A stretch of DNA of 64,000 nt from Streptomyces cavernicola (GCF_029968035.1 NZ_JASCIQ010000008.1:169880-233879), one strand, 5' to 3'. Positions 44,939 through 57,840 are shown, counted from the first letter of the stretch. Notes: a model not told the origin generated them from the sequence alone. Numbers and translations: made by a program.

Positions 44939-46563
44939 CGGGCGGCCCCAAGCCCGGAGGCCCACGGGTAGTACAGGTACGGGAAGGACGGGACGGCGCC
45001 GGTGACGCGGTCGTTCATGTAGAGGATGACCGGCAGGTTGTTGAGGGGCATCCAGGTGACGTCGCGGGTGACCTTGGACTGGATGCCGGTGACGAGCTTC
45101 GCGCGGGCGGCGGGGTCGGCCTCGGCGCGGGCTTTCTTGATGTCGGCGTCGACGGCGCGGTAGTCGCTGAAGTTGGTGCGGCCGCCCTTGAGGAAGACGG
45201 TGTAGACGTCGAGCGGGTCGGGGACGTTGCCGTACCAGGTGGAGAGGAAGGCGTCGACGCCCTTGCGGGCCTTGGGGTCGCTGTAGAGGTTGCCGTACTG
45301 CTCGACCGGGATGACCTTGATCTCGATGGGCAGGCCGAGGGCTTCGCCGGTGGCCTTGAGGAGGTTGGCGGTCTGCTCGTGGACGGCGGAGCTGCCCTGG
45401 ATGCCGATGACGATCGGCTTGCTCGGCTTGCCCGCCTCGGCGAGGAGCTTCTCGGCCTGGGCCTGGTCGGGGGTCTCCGGCGGGAGTGCCTTGTGGGCCT
45501 TCTCGAAGATGTCGCGCTCGTAGCCCCAGAAGTCGCTGCCGGTGAGGGCGCGTTGGGGTGCCGCGGTGTCCTGGAAGACGACCTTGGAGATCGCCGCCCG
45601 GTCGAGCGCGAGGGACAGCGCCCGGCGCACCTTCGGGTCGGCGTACGGACCGGACTTGGCGGAGCCGAGCAGGGTCCAGAAGGTGAGGGAGCGGCCGAGG
45701 GTGACGGAGCCGGTGGTGGACTTCTTCAGCTGGCCGAGCCCGGCGGGCGGCAGATAGAAGAACTGCCCGTCGACCTCGCCGGAGCGCAGCGCGTTGACGG
45801 CGGTGGTCTCGTCGGCGATGAACCGCAGCTTGAGGGACTTGGACTTGGCCTTCAACTCCTTGTCCCAGTAGGAGTCGTTGCGGACGAGGGTCATCGAGTC
45901 GCCGGACTTCCAGTCCTTGAACTCGAACGGCCCGGTGCACATCACGCCGTCGGACGGGGTGCCGATGCCCTTGCCGGCCTTGTCGAGGAACTTCTCCTGG
46001 ACGACGGCGCCCGCGGCGGTGGCCATGGCCTGGTTGAAGAGCACGTCCGGCTGCTTGAGTTTGACGGTGACCTGGTGATCGCCGGTGGCCTCGATGGACT
46101 TCACGGTGTGGAAGTAGTCGCCCCACCAGGTGCCGAGGGCGGGGTCGAGGTGGCGGCGCAGGCTGGCCTCGACGTCCTTCGCGGTGAGCGGGTCGCCGTT
46201 CCAGAACTTCACGTCCTTGCGGAGCGTGTAGACCCAGGTGGTGGGGTTCGGGTTCTCGGCCTTCTCGGCGAGCCCCGGCTTGATCTTGAAGTCGGGGGTG
46301 AGCCTGAGCAGGCTCTCGCACATGTTGGAAAGTGCCGTGTTCTCCGCGTAGTTGAAGGAGCGGATCGGGTCGAGCGTCTGCGGCTCGTACGGCAGGTTCC
46401 AGGTCACCTTGTCCAGGCCCTTGGCGGCCGCCGGGGTGCTGGTCTTCAGGTCGAGCTCGGCCGGGGCCTTGCCCTTCTCCTCCGTCTGCTGAGCGCCGGA
46501 CGAGCAGGCGGCGAGGGCGAGGACGAGGCCGATCGCGGGGACGGTGCGGCGAACACGGATCAT
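44935..46563 (-). CDS. ABC importer substrate-binding lipoprotein (SBP_bac_5)
   Basis: 542 aa from the ATG at 46563. Lipobox LALAAC near residue 20. VTWNLPYEPQTLDPIRSFNY, CESLLRLTPDFKIKPGLAEK, VKFWNGDPLTAKDVEASLRR and VRRALSLALDRAAISKVVF are family 5 hallmarks. It follows an amidohydrolase gene (4-bp overlap) and precedes the permeases, so the ligand may be the amidohydrolase substrate or a precursor. The ligand could be a nucleobase- or amide-containing compound rather than a peptide. Confidence 0.9.
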   Translation of the reverse strand: MIRVRRTVPAIGLVLALAACSSGAQQTEEKGKAPAELDLKTSTPAAAKGLDKVTWNLPYEPQTLDPIRSFNYAENTALSNMCESLLRLTPDFKIKPGLAEKAENPNPTTWVYTLRKDVKFWNGDPLTAKDVEASLRRHLDPALGTWWGDYFHTVKSIEATGDHQVTVKLKQPDVLFNQAMATAAGAVVQEKFLDKAGKGIGTPSDGVMCTGPFEFKDWKSGDSMTLVRNDSYWDKELKAKSKSLKLRFIADETTAVNALRSGEVDGQFFYLPPAGLGQLKKSTTGSVTLGRSLTFWTLLGSAKSGPYADPKVRRALSLALDRAAISKVVFQDTAAPQRALTGSDFWGYERDIFEKAHKALPPETPDQAQAEKLLAEAGKPSKPIVIGIQGSSAVHEQTANLLKATGEALGLPIEIKVIPVEQYGNLYSDPKARKGVDAFLSTWYGNVPDPLDVYTVFLKGGRTNFSDYRAVDADIKKARAEADPAARAKLVTGIQSKVTRDVTWMPLNNLPVILYMNDRVTGAVPSFPYLYYPWASGLGAAR

Positions 46564-47774
46564 CTGGAGGCCCTTTCGGAGAGCTGTCCGAGGTCGACGA
46601 GCCGGCCGTCGCGGGCGACCACACGGCCGGCGCGCACGACGAGGCTCGGGAGGGGGCGGTCCACGACGGCCTGCACCGCGGACTCGGCGGGCAGCAGGAC
46701 GAAGTCGGCGGGGTCGCCGATGTCCAAGCCGGACCGTTCGAGGCCGAGCAGCGCGGCCCCGCCGTGCGCCACCAGGTCGTAGCAGGCGGCCAGTTCGGCG
46801 TCCGTGCGGGCGTCGGTGCGGTACGCCAGGAGGTGGGCGCGGTTGATCATGTCGCCGTCGCCGAACGGGGTCCACGGGTCGCGGATGCCGTCGGAGCCCG
46901 CTGCGACGCGGGCGCCGCGCGCGGTGAGCGGGCCGAAGGGGACGACGGGGTCGGCGCCCAGGGCGCAGGTCACCGCCGCGACGCCGGCCTCGGCCAACTG
47001 CTCGCCGGCCTTGGCGAGTTCGACGCCTTCGAGTTCGCCGAGGCAGAAGGCGTGGCTGACGGTGACCCGGCCGGCCATGCCGAGCGCCGTGGTGCGGCGG
47101 GCGATCTCGGCGATCTGCGCGAGGCCGGAGGGGCCCCGGTCGTGCAGGTGCAGGTCGATGGGGACGCCGTGCCGCTCGGCGAGGCCGAACAGGACGTCGA
47201 GGTGGCCGTGCAGGTCGCCGTCGACGCCGACCGGGTCGAGGCCGCCGACGATGTCCGCGCCCTCGTCCAGGGCCTGTTCGATGAGCTCGGCGGTGCCGGG
47301 CGCGGTGAGCAGGCCGAGCTGCGGGAAGGCGACGATCTGCACGTCGAGCAGGTCGGCGCGCTTGTCGGCGGCGGCGCGTACGCCGTGCACGTTGGCCAGG
47401 CCGTAGACCGGCGCGACGTCGACGTGGGCGCGCATCGCCCGGGTGCCGCGGGTGACGGCGCGGTCCATGAGGGCGCCGGAGCGCTCCTCGACCGAGGCCG
47501 TCATGGTGGACCGGGCGGCCACCTCGCCGTCGATCAGGTCTCGTAGGGTGGCCGCGGGTTCGCGGCTGAGCCAGGGCTGTCCCCATGTGGTCTTGTCGGG
47601 GTGGATGTGGGCGTCGACCGGTGCGGGCAGCGCCAGATCGCCGCCGCCTTCGACGGTCACGCAGCCCTCGGGGAGGGCGGAAGGATCGACTGCGGCGATC
47701 CGTCCTTCGGACACCAGGAGGTCGTGAACTCCCGTGCCGGGCAGGCGGATTGCGGTGAACAAGACATGCGTCAT
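46560..47774 (-). CDS. Cytosine-deaminase-like amidohydrolase
   Basis: 404 aa from the ATG at 47774, with AGGAG at 47786-47790. Layout of the CodA/AtzC group of amidohydrolases: metal motif DAHIHPDKTTWGQPW, DLHLHDRG, VSHAFCLGEL and GSDGIRDPWTPFGDGDM (the metal-binding Asp with the DPW-P segment typical of CodA). The HxxE seen in CodA (HCDE) is HLHD here, so the substrate may not be cytosine; ring amides or N-substituted heterocycles are alternatives. First gene of the importer operon and divergent from the GntR gene at 47889. Confidence 0.85.
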   Translation of the reverse strand: MTHVLFTAIRLPGTGVHDLLVSEGRIAAVDPSALPEGCVTVEGGGDLALPAPVDAHIHPDKTTWGQPWLSREPAATLRDLIDGEVAARSTMTASVEERSGALMDRAVTRGTRAMRAHVDVAPVYGLANVHGVRAAADKRADLLDVQIVAFPQLGLLTAPGTAELIEQALDEGADIVGGLDPVGVDGDLHGHLDVLFGLAERHGVPIDLHLHDRGPSGLAQIAEIARRTTALGMAGRVTVSHAFCLGELEGVELAKAGEQLAEAGVAAVTCALGADPVVPFGPLTARGARVAAGSDGIRDPWTPFGDGDMINRAHLLAYRTDARTDAELAACYDLVAHGGAALLGLERSGLDIGDPADFVLLPAESAVQAVVDRPLPSLVVRAGRVVARDGRLVDLGQLSERASR

Positions 47775-47829
47775 GGGCGGAATGACTCCTTCATCGGCCC
47801 TCGTAGGAGAAGAACCGACGCTAGAGTTA

Positions 47830-47850
47830 TCAGGTCCTCTGATGACCAGA
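47830..47850. promoter_or_regulatory. GntR-type operator candidate
   Basis: TCAGGTC-N7-GACCAGA, 6 of 7 arm positions symmetric, in the 114-bp divergent region between the amidohydrolase operon and the GntR gene. Likely the regulator's own site. Confidence 0.5.
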
Positions 47851-47865
47851 GAAGGGGTTGGACAC

Positions 47866-47892
47866 ATGAAAAACAGAGGTGTGGTGTCATGA
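47866..47892 (+). CDS. Possible 8-codon leader ORF before gntR
   Basis: ATG at 47866 with GAAGGGG about 8 nt upstream opens MKNRGVVS and stops with TGA at 47890-47892, overlapping the GntR start (ATGA). The first three codons equal those of the regulator itself. It could couple translation, or simply be an alternative start site left by duplication of ATGAAAAAC. Confidence 0.3.
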   Translation: MKNRGVVS

Positions 47893-48566
47893 AAAACGTG
47901 GAGCGCGCCCCGTCCCTCGTCGACGGAGTGATCGCGGAGCTGCGGCAGGAGATCGCCCAGGGCGTCTGGCAGCTCGGCGACAAGATCCCCTCGGAGACCA
48001 GGCTCGCCGAGATGCTGCAGGTCAGCCGCCTGTCGGTGCGGGAGGCCGTCCGAGTCCTGGTGCACGCGGGCCTGTTGACGACCCGCCAGGGCCACGGCAC
48101 GTTCGTGACCGCCACCGACGAGGCCCAGGTCGCGCTCCGCCGCCGCCTCGACGAGGCCGGGGCCACGGATGTCATGGACGTACGCCGCGGGCTCGACCTG
48201 GTCGCGGCCCGGCTCGCGGCGACGCGGCGCACCGACGAGGACCTGGAGCGGCTGCGCGAGGCCCTGGACCGCCGGGCCGCCGCGAGCGGCAAGGCCGACG
48301 TGGAGGCCTTCGCCGACGCCGACGTGGACTTCCATCTGCGGATCGCGGAGGCCGCCCACAACTCCGTGCTGCAGGACCTCTACCAGGGCATGAGCGACGC
48401 GCTGCGCGACAGCATCAAGGTCGACCAGTGCATGGAGCACACCATCGCCCGCAACGACACCTCGCACGAGGAGCTCTACGAGGCGGTCCGGCACGGCGAC
48501 CCGACCACGGCCACGGCGGTCGTCCTCACCATCCTCGACCAGCAGGAACGGGACGACCGGGACTGA
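47889..48566 (+). CDS. GntR-family regulator, FadR/FCD subfamily
   Basis: 225 aa from the ATG at 47889. Winged HTH (about 1-75): ELRQEIAQGVWQLGDKIPSETRLAEMLQVSRLSVREAVRVL and GHGTFV. The FCD all-helical effector domain contains DVRRGLDLVAARLAA, DVDFHLRIAEAAHNSVL (Asp and His metal ligands) and SHEELYEAVRHGD (His ligand). Such regulators repress catabolic operons and are released by carboxylate-bearing metabolites. Most likely controls the divergent amidohydrolase-importer operon. Confidence 0.9.
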   Translation: MKNVERAPSLVDGVIAELRQEIAQGVWQLGDKIPSETRLAEMLQVSRLSVREAVRVLVHAGLLTTRQGHGTFVTATDEAQVALRRRLDEAGATDVMDVRRGLDLVAARLAATRRTDEDLERLREALDRRAAASGKADVEAFADADVDFHLRIAEAAHNSVLQDLYQGMSDALRDSIKVDQCMEHTIARNDTSHEELYEAVRHGDPTTATAVVLTILDQQERDDRD

Positions 48567-48597
48567 ATCCCGGCCGCCCCCGCATTCCTGAAGGGCC

Positions 48598-49405
48598 CTA
48601 GCCCTCTTCCCCGAACGTGCGCAGCAGGTCCGCCGCGACGCTCACCGCGATCGTCGCGGGGTCCTTGCCCGCGATGTCGGGCAGGCCGATCGGCGTCTTG
48701 ATGCGGTCGATCACCGCGTCCTCGTGGCCGCCCTCGGTCGAGAGGCGCTTGCGGAAGCGCGCCCACTTCGCGGCCGAGCCGATCAGGCCGACCGAACCGA
48801 GGTGGTCCGTACGCAGCGCCGCGTCGCACAGCGCGGCGTCCTCGGCGTGGTCATGGGTCATGATCAACACATGGGCGCCGTGCGGCAGTTGCTCCAGGAC
48901 TTCCTCGGGCAGCAGCGGCGTGTGGTGGACGTACACCTGCGCCACCGCGTCCGCGAGCACCCCGAGCCGCTCGTCGGCCAGCATCGCGGCACGGCTGTCG
49001 ATCAGGTGCAGGTCGAGATCCTGGCGTACGAGGATGCGCGCCAGCTCCAGACCGACGTGCCCGACGCCGAAGACCGCCACCGCCCGTACGACGTGCAGGG
49101 GTTCGAGGAGGACCTGGACGGTGCCGCCGCAGCACTGGACGCCGTGCTGGTTGGTCACCTTGTCGTTCAGGGCGAAGTCGATCAGCTCGGGCTCCGCCTT
49201 GCCCGCGTCGATCAGCTCGCGGGCCCGGTCGATGGCGACGGCCTCGACGTTGCCGCCGCCGATGGAGCCCCAGGTCCCGGTCCGGCCCACGACGAGCTTC
49301 GCGCCGGCCTCGCGCGGTGCGTGGCCGCGCACGGTCGCGACGGTCACGAGGACGCCGGGCTCCCGGCGTGCCCGCAGCCGCGCGACCGCGGCGACCCAGC
49401 TCATG

Positions 49406-49413
<8 letters not shown>
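48598..49413 (-). CDS. xdhC: XdhC-family molybdenum cofactor insertion protein
   Basis: 271 aa. GTG start at 49413, with ATG at 49404 as an alternative that avoids the 8-bp overlap with xdhB. It shows ATVRGHAPREAGAKLVV, GSIGGGNVE, QHGVQCCGGTVQVLLEP (paired Cys) and a C-terminal Rossmann part FGVGHVGLELARIL plus VGLIGSAAKWARFRKRL. XdhC binds and sulfurates/inserts Mo cofactor into xanthine dehydrogenase and is not part of the final enzyme. Last gene of the xdhABC operon. Confidence 0.93.
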
Positions 49414-53307
<3,894 letters not shown>

Positions 53308-53715
53308 GAGAGGGCCTCGTCACGGAGCGTGATCGGTCGATGCATCATGTTCGCCAAGGTCGGGCAGCTTTCTGTGGTCGGCGCACCGCGCGCGAGGGCA
53401 GCGGGCGCAGCACGGCACACGTCGGCGGGACGCCGGAAGGTGCCGGACGGAAACCGGAAGGAAAGGGTGGGAGGAAACCCGGAAAGCGCCGCGGACGGGC
53501 GGCGGACGGGCCGATCAGGTCGGCGCGGTCAGCAGCCGTGCGCGATCCGACCCGGAACCCAGACCGTGCGCTGGGCGAGGCGACCGAGATCAGAGCAGGT
53601 GTTCATCCGCTGGTCGCCCCCTTCTTCGTAGTCCTGGATCGACGGCTACGGCAAGCTAATCGGCCGACCTCGCAGCGGTCAAGGGGTCACTTCCCGGCGC
53701 AGGGGACGGGTCCGC
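53308..53715. other. Divergent upstream region of xdhABC and the HEAT gene
   Basis: About 400 bp with no supportable gene. In-frame extensions of the HEAT gene into it are Arg/Gly/Ser-rich and lack a ribosome site. It should hold the xdhA promoter, but I cannot assign one. Confidence 0.45.
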
Positions 53716-53746
53716 TTGACCTTGACACCGTGTCAAGCCCTTCACT
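53716..53746 (+). promoter_or_regulatory. MerR-type promoter with dyad in a 19-bp spacer
   Basis: -35 TTGACC (53716-53721) and -10-like TTCACT (53741-53746) are 19 bp apart. Between them is the perfect dyad CTTGACAC-C-GTGTCAAG (53721-53737). An over-long spacer holding a dyad is the hallmark of MerR-activated promoters. It drives the HEAT-repeat gene; the MerR-HEAT protein two genes on is the obvious regulator. Confidence 0.75.
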
Positions 53747-53768
53747 CCTGGTCCAGGAGGTGGTCCCG

Positions 53769-54614
53769 ATGACCATGGAGACCCTGGGCCAGGATTCGGC
53801 GGCTGTACTGGAAAGCCTGGCGGACGGCCGTTCGTCGGTGCGGCTGCGGGCCGCGATGGAGGTCGGCTCGGCGCCCGACCCGAGGTTCGTCGAGCCGCTC
53901 GTCGAACGCTGCGCGGTCGAGCCGGAGTTCTTCGTACGCGACATGCTGACCTGGGCGCTCACCCGGCACCCGGTGTCCGTGACGCTCCCTGCGCTGCTCC
54001 GCGAGGTCCGCTCGGAGCGTGCGCAGGCCCGGAGCCAGGCGCTGCACACCCTGTCCAAGGTCGGGGACCGGTCGGCGTGGCCGGCGATCACCCCGGCGCT
54101 CCTGGCCGACCCCGACGAGGAGGTGGCGCGGAGCGCCTGGCGGGCCGCGGTGCTGCTCGTACCGGAGGGCGCGGAGTCCGGCCTCGCGGCGGAGCTCGCG
54201 GCGCAGCTCGGGCGCGGCGACCGGGAGACGCGGCTGAGCCTCAGCAGGGCGCTGCTCGCGCTCGGCGAGCTGATCGTGCCGGCGCTGCGCACGGCGGCGG
54301 CGACCGCCGACCCGCGGGTGCGCACGCACGCACTCGCCACGGAGCGGCTCCTGCACGACCCGGAAGCGGGCTTCGAGTTCGCGATCGAGGAGGCGAAGCG
54401 CGTCGTGGCTCTTGGCGGGTCGGGCGAAAATCCAGACCCTCCGGCGTTTGAGATGGGGGTCCCCCCTGCTCGAGCGCAGCCGAGAGCTTGGGGGAGGGGG
54501 TCCGGGGGCGGAGCCCCCGAAGCTGCTGCAAGCTTTCGGGAAGGGGCGGGGAGGGGATCTTCCCCGGGCCGGAGGCTGGGGCGCGGGCCCGCGGTGATCG
54601 GGGACACCCCGTAG
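53769..54614 (+). CDS. HEAT-repeat protein, MerR-regulon partner
   Basis: 281 aa from the ATG at 53769, with GGAGG at 53756-53760. Residues about 10-215 are repeated alpha-helix pairs typical of HEAT/PBS-lyase-like repeats (SVRLRAAMEVGSAPDPRFVEPLVERC, ARSQALHTLSKVGDRSAWPAI, VARSAWRAAVLLV, RTHALATERLL). The last about 65 residues are Pro/Gly/Ala/Arg-rich and are read from a dispersed intergenic DNA element (54453-54558), so the native stop seems lost and the tail non-native. Helical-repeat scaffold for protein-protein contact; no enzyme motif. Controlled by the MerR-type promoter. Confidence 0.8.
   Translation: MTMETLGQDSAAVLESLADGRSSVRLRAAMEVGSAPDPRFVEPLVERCAVEPEFFVRDMLTWALTRHPVSVTLPALLREVRSERAQARSQALHTLSKVGDRSAWPAITPALLADPDEEVARSAWRAAVLLVPEGAESGLAAELAAQLGRGDRETRLSLSRALLALGELIVPALRTAAATADPRVRTHALATERLLHDPEAGFEFAIEEAKRVVALGGSGENPDPPAFEMGVPPARAQPRAWGRGSGGGAPEAAASFREGAGRGSSPGRRLGRGPAVIGDTP
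54453..54558 (+). repeat. Dispersed intergenic element, copy B, inside the HEAT gene 3' end
   Basis: GGGGGTCCCCC palindrome (54455-54465), a CGGGGGC-GGA-GCCCCCG hairpin (54503-54519), then GCTGCAAGCTTTCGGGAAGG. 54496-54558 matches 38256-38317 almost base for base. Confidence 0.7.
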
Positions 54615-54654
54615 GTTCAAGGCGGGGTCGGCGGCGCAGGAAGGGCGGCAGGGC

Positions 54655-55695
54655 GTGTTGATCGGTGAGGTGGCGCGGCGGTCCGGGGTGAGCGCCCGCA
54701 TGCTCAGGCACTACGAGTCGCTCGGCCTGGTGCGGCCCACGGGGCGTACGAGCTCCGGCTACCGGGAGTACGCGGCCGCCGACATCCGGCGGATCTTCCA
54801 CGTGGAGAGCCTGCGCTCGCTCGGGATGTCGCTGCGCGAGATCGGGCGGGCCCTCGACGATCCCGGCTTCGCGCCCTCGGCACTCGTCGAGGACCTGATC
54901 CGGCAGACGCGCGAACGCATCGCCGCCGAGCGCGAGTTGCTCACCCGGCTGCGCCGGATCGACGCCGCGGAGCCCGCCGCCTGGGACGACGTGCTGCAGG
55001 TGGTGGCGCTCCTTCAGGCGCTCGGCTCGCAGAGCACCGCGGCCCGGCAGCGTGCGGCGCTCTCCTCCGGCGACGAGGTGCCCGCGCCGGTGGAGGCCCT
55101 GGTCGAGGCGGCCCTGGGCGAGGCCGACCCGAACGTGGCCGGGGCACTGCGCTGGGCCCTCGCGCGGGCGGGCGACAGCAGCAGTGAGAGCGGCGGCAGC
55201 AACAGCGGTGCGAGCGCGGCCGCGCTGCTCGCCGAGGGCCTCGCCTCGCCCCGCCCCGAGGTACGGGAGCGTGCCGTCCGGTCGCTCGCCGAGCTGCCCG
55301 GCGACGAGGCGACGGCGCGGCTGCGGGACGCCTTCGGCGACGCGGACGACGTGGTCCGCGGGCAGGCGGCGCTGGCGCTCGGCGCACGCGGGGCGGCCGA
55401 GGTGGTCCCGACGCTCGTCGACATGGTCGTGGCGGGCCGGAACGACACAGACGCGGCGGATGTGCTGAGCGCGCTCGCACACGACACGGCAACGGCGGAG
55501 CGGATCGCGACCGGCCTGGTCGACCGCCTCGCCCACGCCTCCACCGCCGCCCCGGCACGCGGCCGGCTGACCCAGGCCCTGGCCGACATCCCGGGCGCCA
55601 CGGCGACGCGCGCCCTCACGGAGCTGTCCCAGGACGCGGACCGCGCGGTGGCCCTGACGGCGACGTACCTGTTGCAGCTGCGCGCCACCGCTTGA
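54655..55695 (+). CDS. MerR-family regulator fused to HEAT repeats
   Basis: 346 aa, GTG at 54655 (TTG 54658 possible), with AGGAAGGG upstream. MerR DNA-binding region (1-70): IGEVARRSGVSARMLRHYESLGLV and GYREYAAADIRRI. A dimerisation coil follows (ERIAAERELLTRLRRID), then about 220 residues of HEAT repeats (ASPRPEVRERAVRSLAELPGDEATARLRDAF, ADDVVRGQAALALGARG) with a Ser/Gly spacer (SSSESGGSNSG). No metal-binding Cys. The sensor is therefore a helical-repeat scaffold, probably a protein-contact sensor. It lies directly after a HEAT-repeat gene with a MerR-type promoter, giving a regulator-partner pair. Confidence 0.88.
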   Translation: MLIGEVARRSGVSARMLRHYESLGLVRPTGRTSSGYREYAAADIRRIFHVESLRSLGMSLREIGRALDDPGFAPSALVEDLIRQTRERIAAERELLTRLRRIDAAEPAAWDDVLQVVALLQALGSQSTAARQRAALSSGDEVPAPVEALVEAALGEADPNVAGALRWALARAGDSSSESGGSNSGASAAALLAEGLASPRPEVRERAVRSLAELPGDEATARLRDAFGDADDVVRGQAALALGARGAAEVVPTLVDMVVAGRNDTDAADVLSALAHDTATAERIATGLVDRLAHASTAAPARGRLTQALADIPGATATRALTELSQDADRAVALTATYLLQLRATA

Positions 55696-55739
55696 ACCGA
55701 CACGACCGGACCACCGGCCTGCTCCAGCGCGGAGGTCCC

Positions 55740-56180
55740 CTAAGGACGCCGATCCTCAAGCGGCCCGATCGACGCCAGGAACTCCCCCCAGGTGTCGGCG
55801 AGTCGCTCGCGGACCACGGGGAGGACCGCACCCGAATCGTCCTCTTCCAGTTCGCCGCTCTGGTACCAGACGGAACCGCGATCCGTGCCGGTCACGGCCA
55901 GCAGGAACAGACCGCCGCCTCCGTCTGCGCCCACGGGAATGCTGCCGTCGGGAATCACATCCCCCGATGAGTCCAGAAAGCGCCAGAGGCTGGCCCAGCC
56001 GGGGACCTCGCCGACTCCGAAGATGACCTCGATGCCGACGTGGTTGTAGCCACCGGGCGCGCCGCCGTCCTGAGTGCCCAAGTAGGCGCGGTAAGCATCA
56101 GGGAGCTTGGCGCCGATGCGCTGCTCCAGCTCGGTCAGGCGGCTCGGCGGAGCCGCGGGGAAGGTCTCTTCACAGCTCAT
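55740..56180 (-). CDS. SMI1/KNR4 (SUKH) family protein
   Basis: 146 aa, ATG at 56180. LTELEQRIGAKLPDAYRAYLGTQDGGAP at the start and SLWRFLDSSGDVIPDGSIPVGADGGGGLFLLAV in the middle match SUKH proteins, many of which are immunity proteins against contact-dependent or polymorphic toxins. No toxin gene is adjacent. It may be an orphan immunity or housekeeping SUKH protein. It stands alone between two plus-strand genes. Confidence 0.8.
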   Translation of the reverse strand: MSCEETFPAAPPSRLTELEQRIGAKLPDAYRAYLGTQDGGAPGGYNHVGIEVIFGVGEVPGWASLWRFLDSSGDVIPDGSIPVGADGGGGLFLLAVTGTDRGSVWYQSGELEEDDSGAVLPVVRERLADTWGEFLASIGPLEDRRP

Positions 56181-56321
56181 GGGGGGTCCGAGTTCGGCTG
56201 CCGCGACATTGTCTTGTTCAGCCTACTTCTGCCCCACGCCCCTTCCCATCTGCCGTACCGGCGAGTAGAACCACGGGTAACACCCGTTCCCTCTGGGCCA
56301 GTTGACCACCTGGAGACCCAC

Positions 56322-57722
56322 TTGCTGCGCAGAACCCTCGTCGCCCTGCTGACCGCCGCGCTCCTGCCGGTCTCGGCCGCCCACGCCGACGACTCCACGA
56401 GCACCACAGGCACAGGCACAGCCTCGGCCTCCGCCATCCCCGCCCTCACCGACGAGCGCGGCCGTACGCTGACGCTGCGCGGCTGGAACGTCGAGGACAA
56501 GGCGAACCGGGGCGAGGCCGCGCTCTCCGCGATCGAGGAGAAGCACTTCCGCGACATGCGGGCCAAGGGCTTCAACTTCGCCCGTCTGCTTGTCTTCTGG
56601 GACGACCTGGAGCCGCGGCAGGGCGAGTACAGCGAGGACTATCTGCGGAAGATCGAGCGCATCCTCGACTGGGCCGAGCGGTACGACGTACGCGTGCTCA
56701 TCGACGCGCACCAGGACGTGTTCGGGCCGGCCTTCGGCCACCGCGGCGTTCCCGAGTGGGCCACGAGGACGGACGGCCTGCCTTTCGAGCCGAACCCGGA
56801 CGACTGGTTCTCCGAGTACTTCCAGCCCGCCGTGCAGCGCGCGTTCACGCACCTCTACGAGGACGAGGATCTGCGGCGCGCGCAGGCCCGCATGTGGCGC
56901 GTGCTCGCCGACCGCTTCGCCGACCATCCGGCCGTGTTCGGCTACGACCTGATCAACGAGCCGATGGGCGAGCTCCGCGCGGGGGAGGAGCTGCCGGACG
57001 CGGCCCGCCGCATCGAGCGCGAGCACCTGACGCCGATGTACAACCGCCTTGCCGACGCGGTCCGTTCGGTCGACGACGACAACTGGGTCTTCGTCGAGCC
57101 GACCCCGATCGTCGGCGAGGGCGTCCCGACGGGCCTCGGCCGCATCGACGACGAGAAGGTGGTGTACGCCCCGCACTTCTACAACACCGCGATGGAGAGC
57201 GGCGCGGACTACGACCCGTCGGCGGGCTGGATCGAGGCCTACGAGGCGGCCGTCACGCAGTACCCGAGCCGGTACGAAGTGCCGGTCCTGGTGGGCGAGT
57301 GGGGCCCGCTCAACAACAACCTGCCGAACATGAACCGCTTCTACCGCGACGCCATGGCCTCCCTCGGCCGCTACAGCTCCGGCTTCGCGGGCTACGTGTG
57401 GTGCTACGGCGGCGGCTACTGCGCGGTCGACGAGAAGGGCGCGTTCCGTACGAACAAGGAGCTCACCGCCGAGCCGTACGCGGAGGCCGTCGCGGGCACG
57501 GTCAGGTCCTCCGCGTACGACCCGGCCGGCGGCGTCTACCGGTTGGCGTACGACGCGGCCACCCGCCCCGGCCCGCGCGTCACCGAGGTGTCGCTGCCCG
57601 CCGAGGACTGGCGGGTCAAGGCCCGCGGCGGGGCCACAGTGGTCCAACGCGGGGACAGAGCCTGGGTGTTGGCGGCGCCGGGCGCGCACGTGACGGTGAC
57701 GGCCGAGCGCCCACCGGCCTGA
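56322..57722 (+). CDS. Secreted GH5 glycosidase, endoglycoceramidase-like
   Basis: 466 aa from the TTG at 56322, with GGAG 6 nt upstream; no ATG/GTG in frame fits the signal peptide (RRTLVALLTAALLPVSAAHA). GH5 (beta/alpha)8 core: LRGWNVEDKANRG, ARLLVFWDDLEPRQG, VLIDAHQDVFG, acid/base Glu213 in GYDLINEPMG and nucleophile Glu326 in VLVGEWGP. The HQDVFG and GRYSSGFAGYVWCYGGGYCAVD segments fit endoglycoceramidases, which release oligosaccharides from glycolipids. A small C-terminal beta domain follows. Extracellular. Confidence 0.85.
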   Translation: MLRRTLVALLTAALLPVSAAHADDSTSTTGTGTASASAIPALTDERGRTLTLRGWNVEDKANRGEAALSAIEEKHFRDMRAKGFNFARLLVFWDDLEPRQGEYSEDYLRKIERILDWAERYDVRVLIDAHQDVFGPAFGHRGVPEWATRTDGLPFEPNPDDWFSEYFQPAVQRAFTHLYEDEDLRRAQARMWRVLADRFADHPAVFGYDLINEPMGELRAGEELPDAARRIEREHLTPMYNRLADAVRSVDDDNWVFVEPTPIVGEGVPTGLGRIDDEKVVYAPHFYNTAMESGADYDPSAGWIEAYEAAVTQYPSRYEVPVLVGEWGPLNNNLPNMNRFYRDAMASLGRYSSGFAGYVWCYGGGYCAVDEKGAFRTNKELTAEPYAEAVAGTVRSSAYDPAGGVYRLAYDAATRPGPRVTEVSLPAEDWRVKARGGATVVQRGDRAWVLAAPGAHVTVTAERPPA

Positions 57723-57840
57723 CACTCCCCGGACGCTCCACCGAACTGGTCGGCGGGGCCCGCGGGGTTGTGCGCCCGTACGCCGGGGGCTACGTTCGGC
57801 CGTTCCGGTCAGCCGACCGGCTTTTCGGGAGGGGCGAGCG

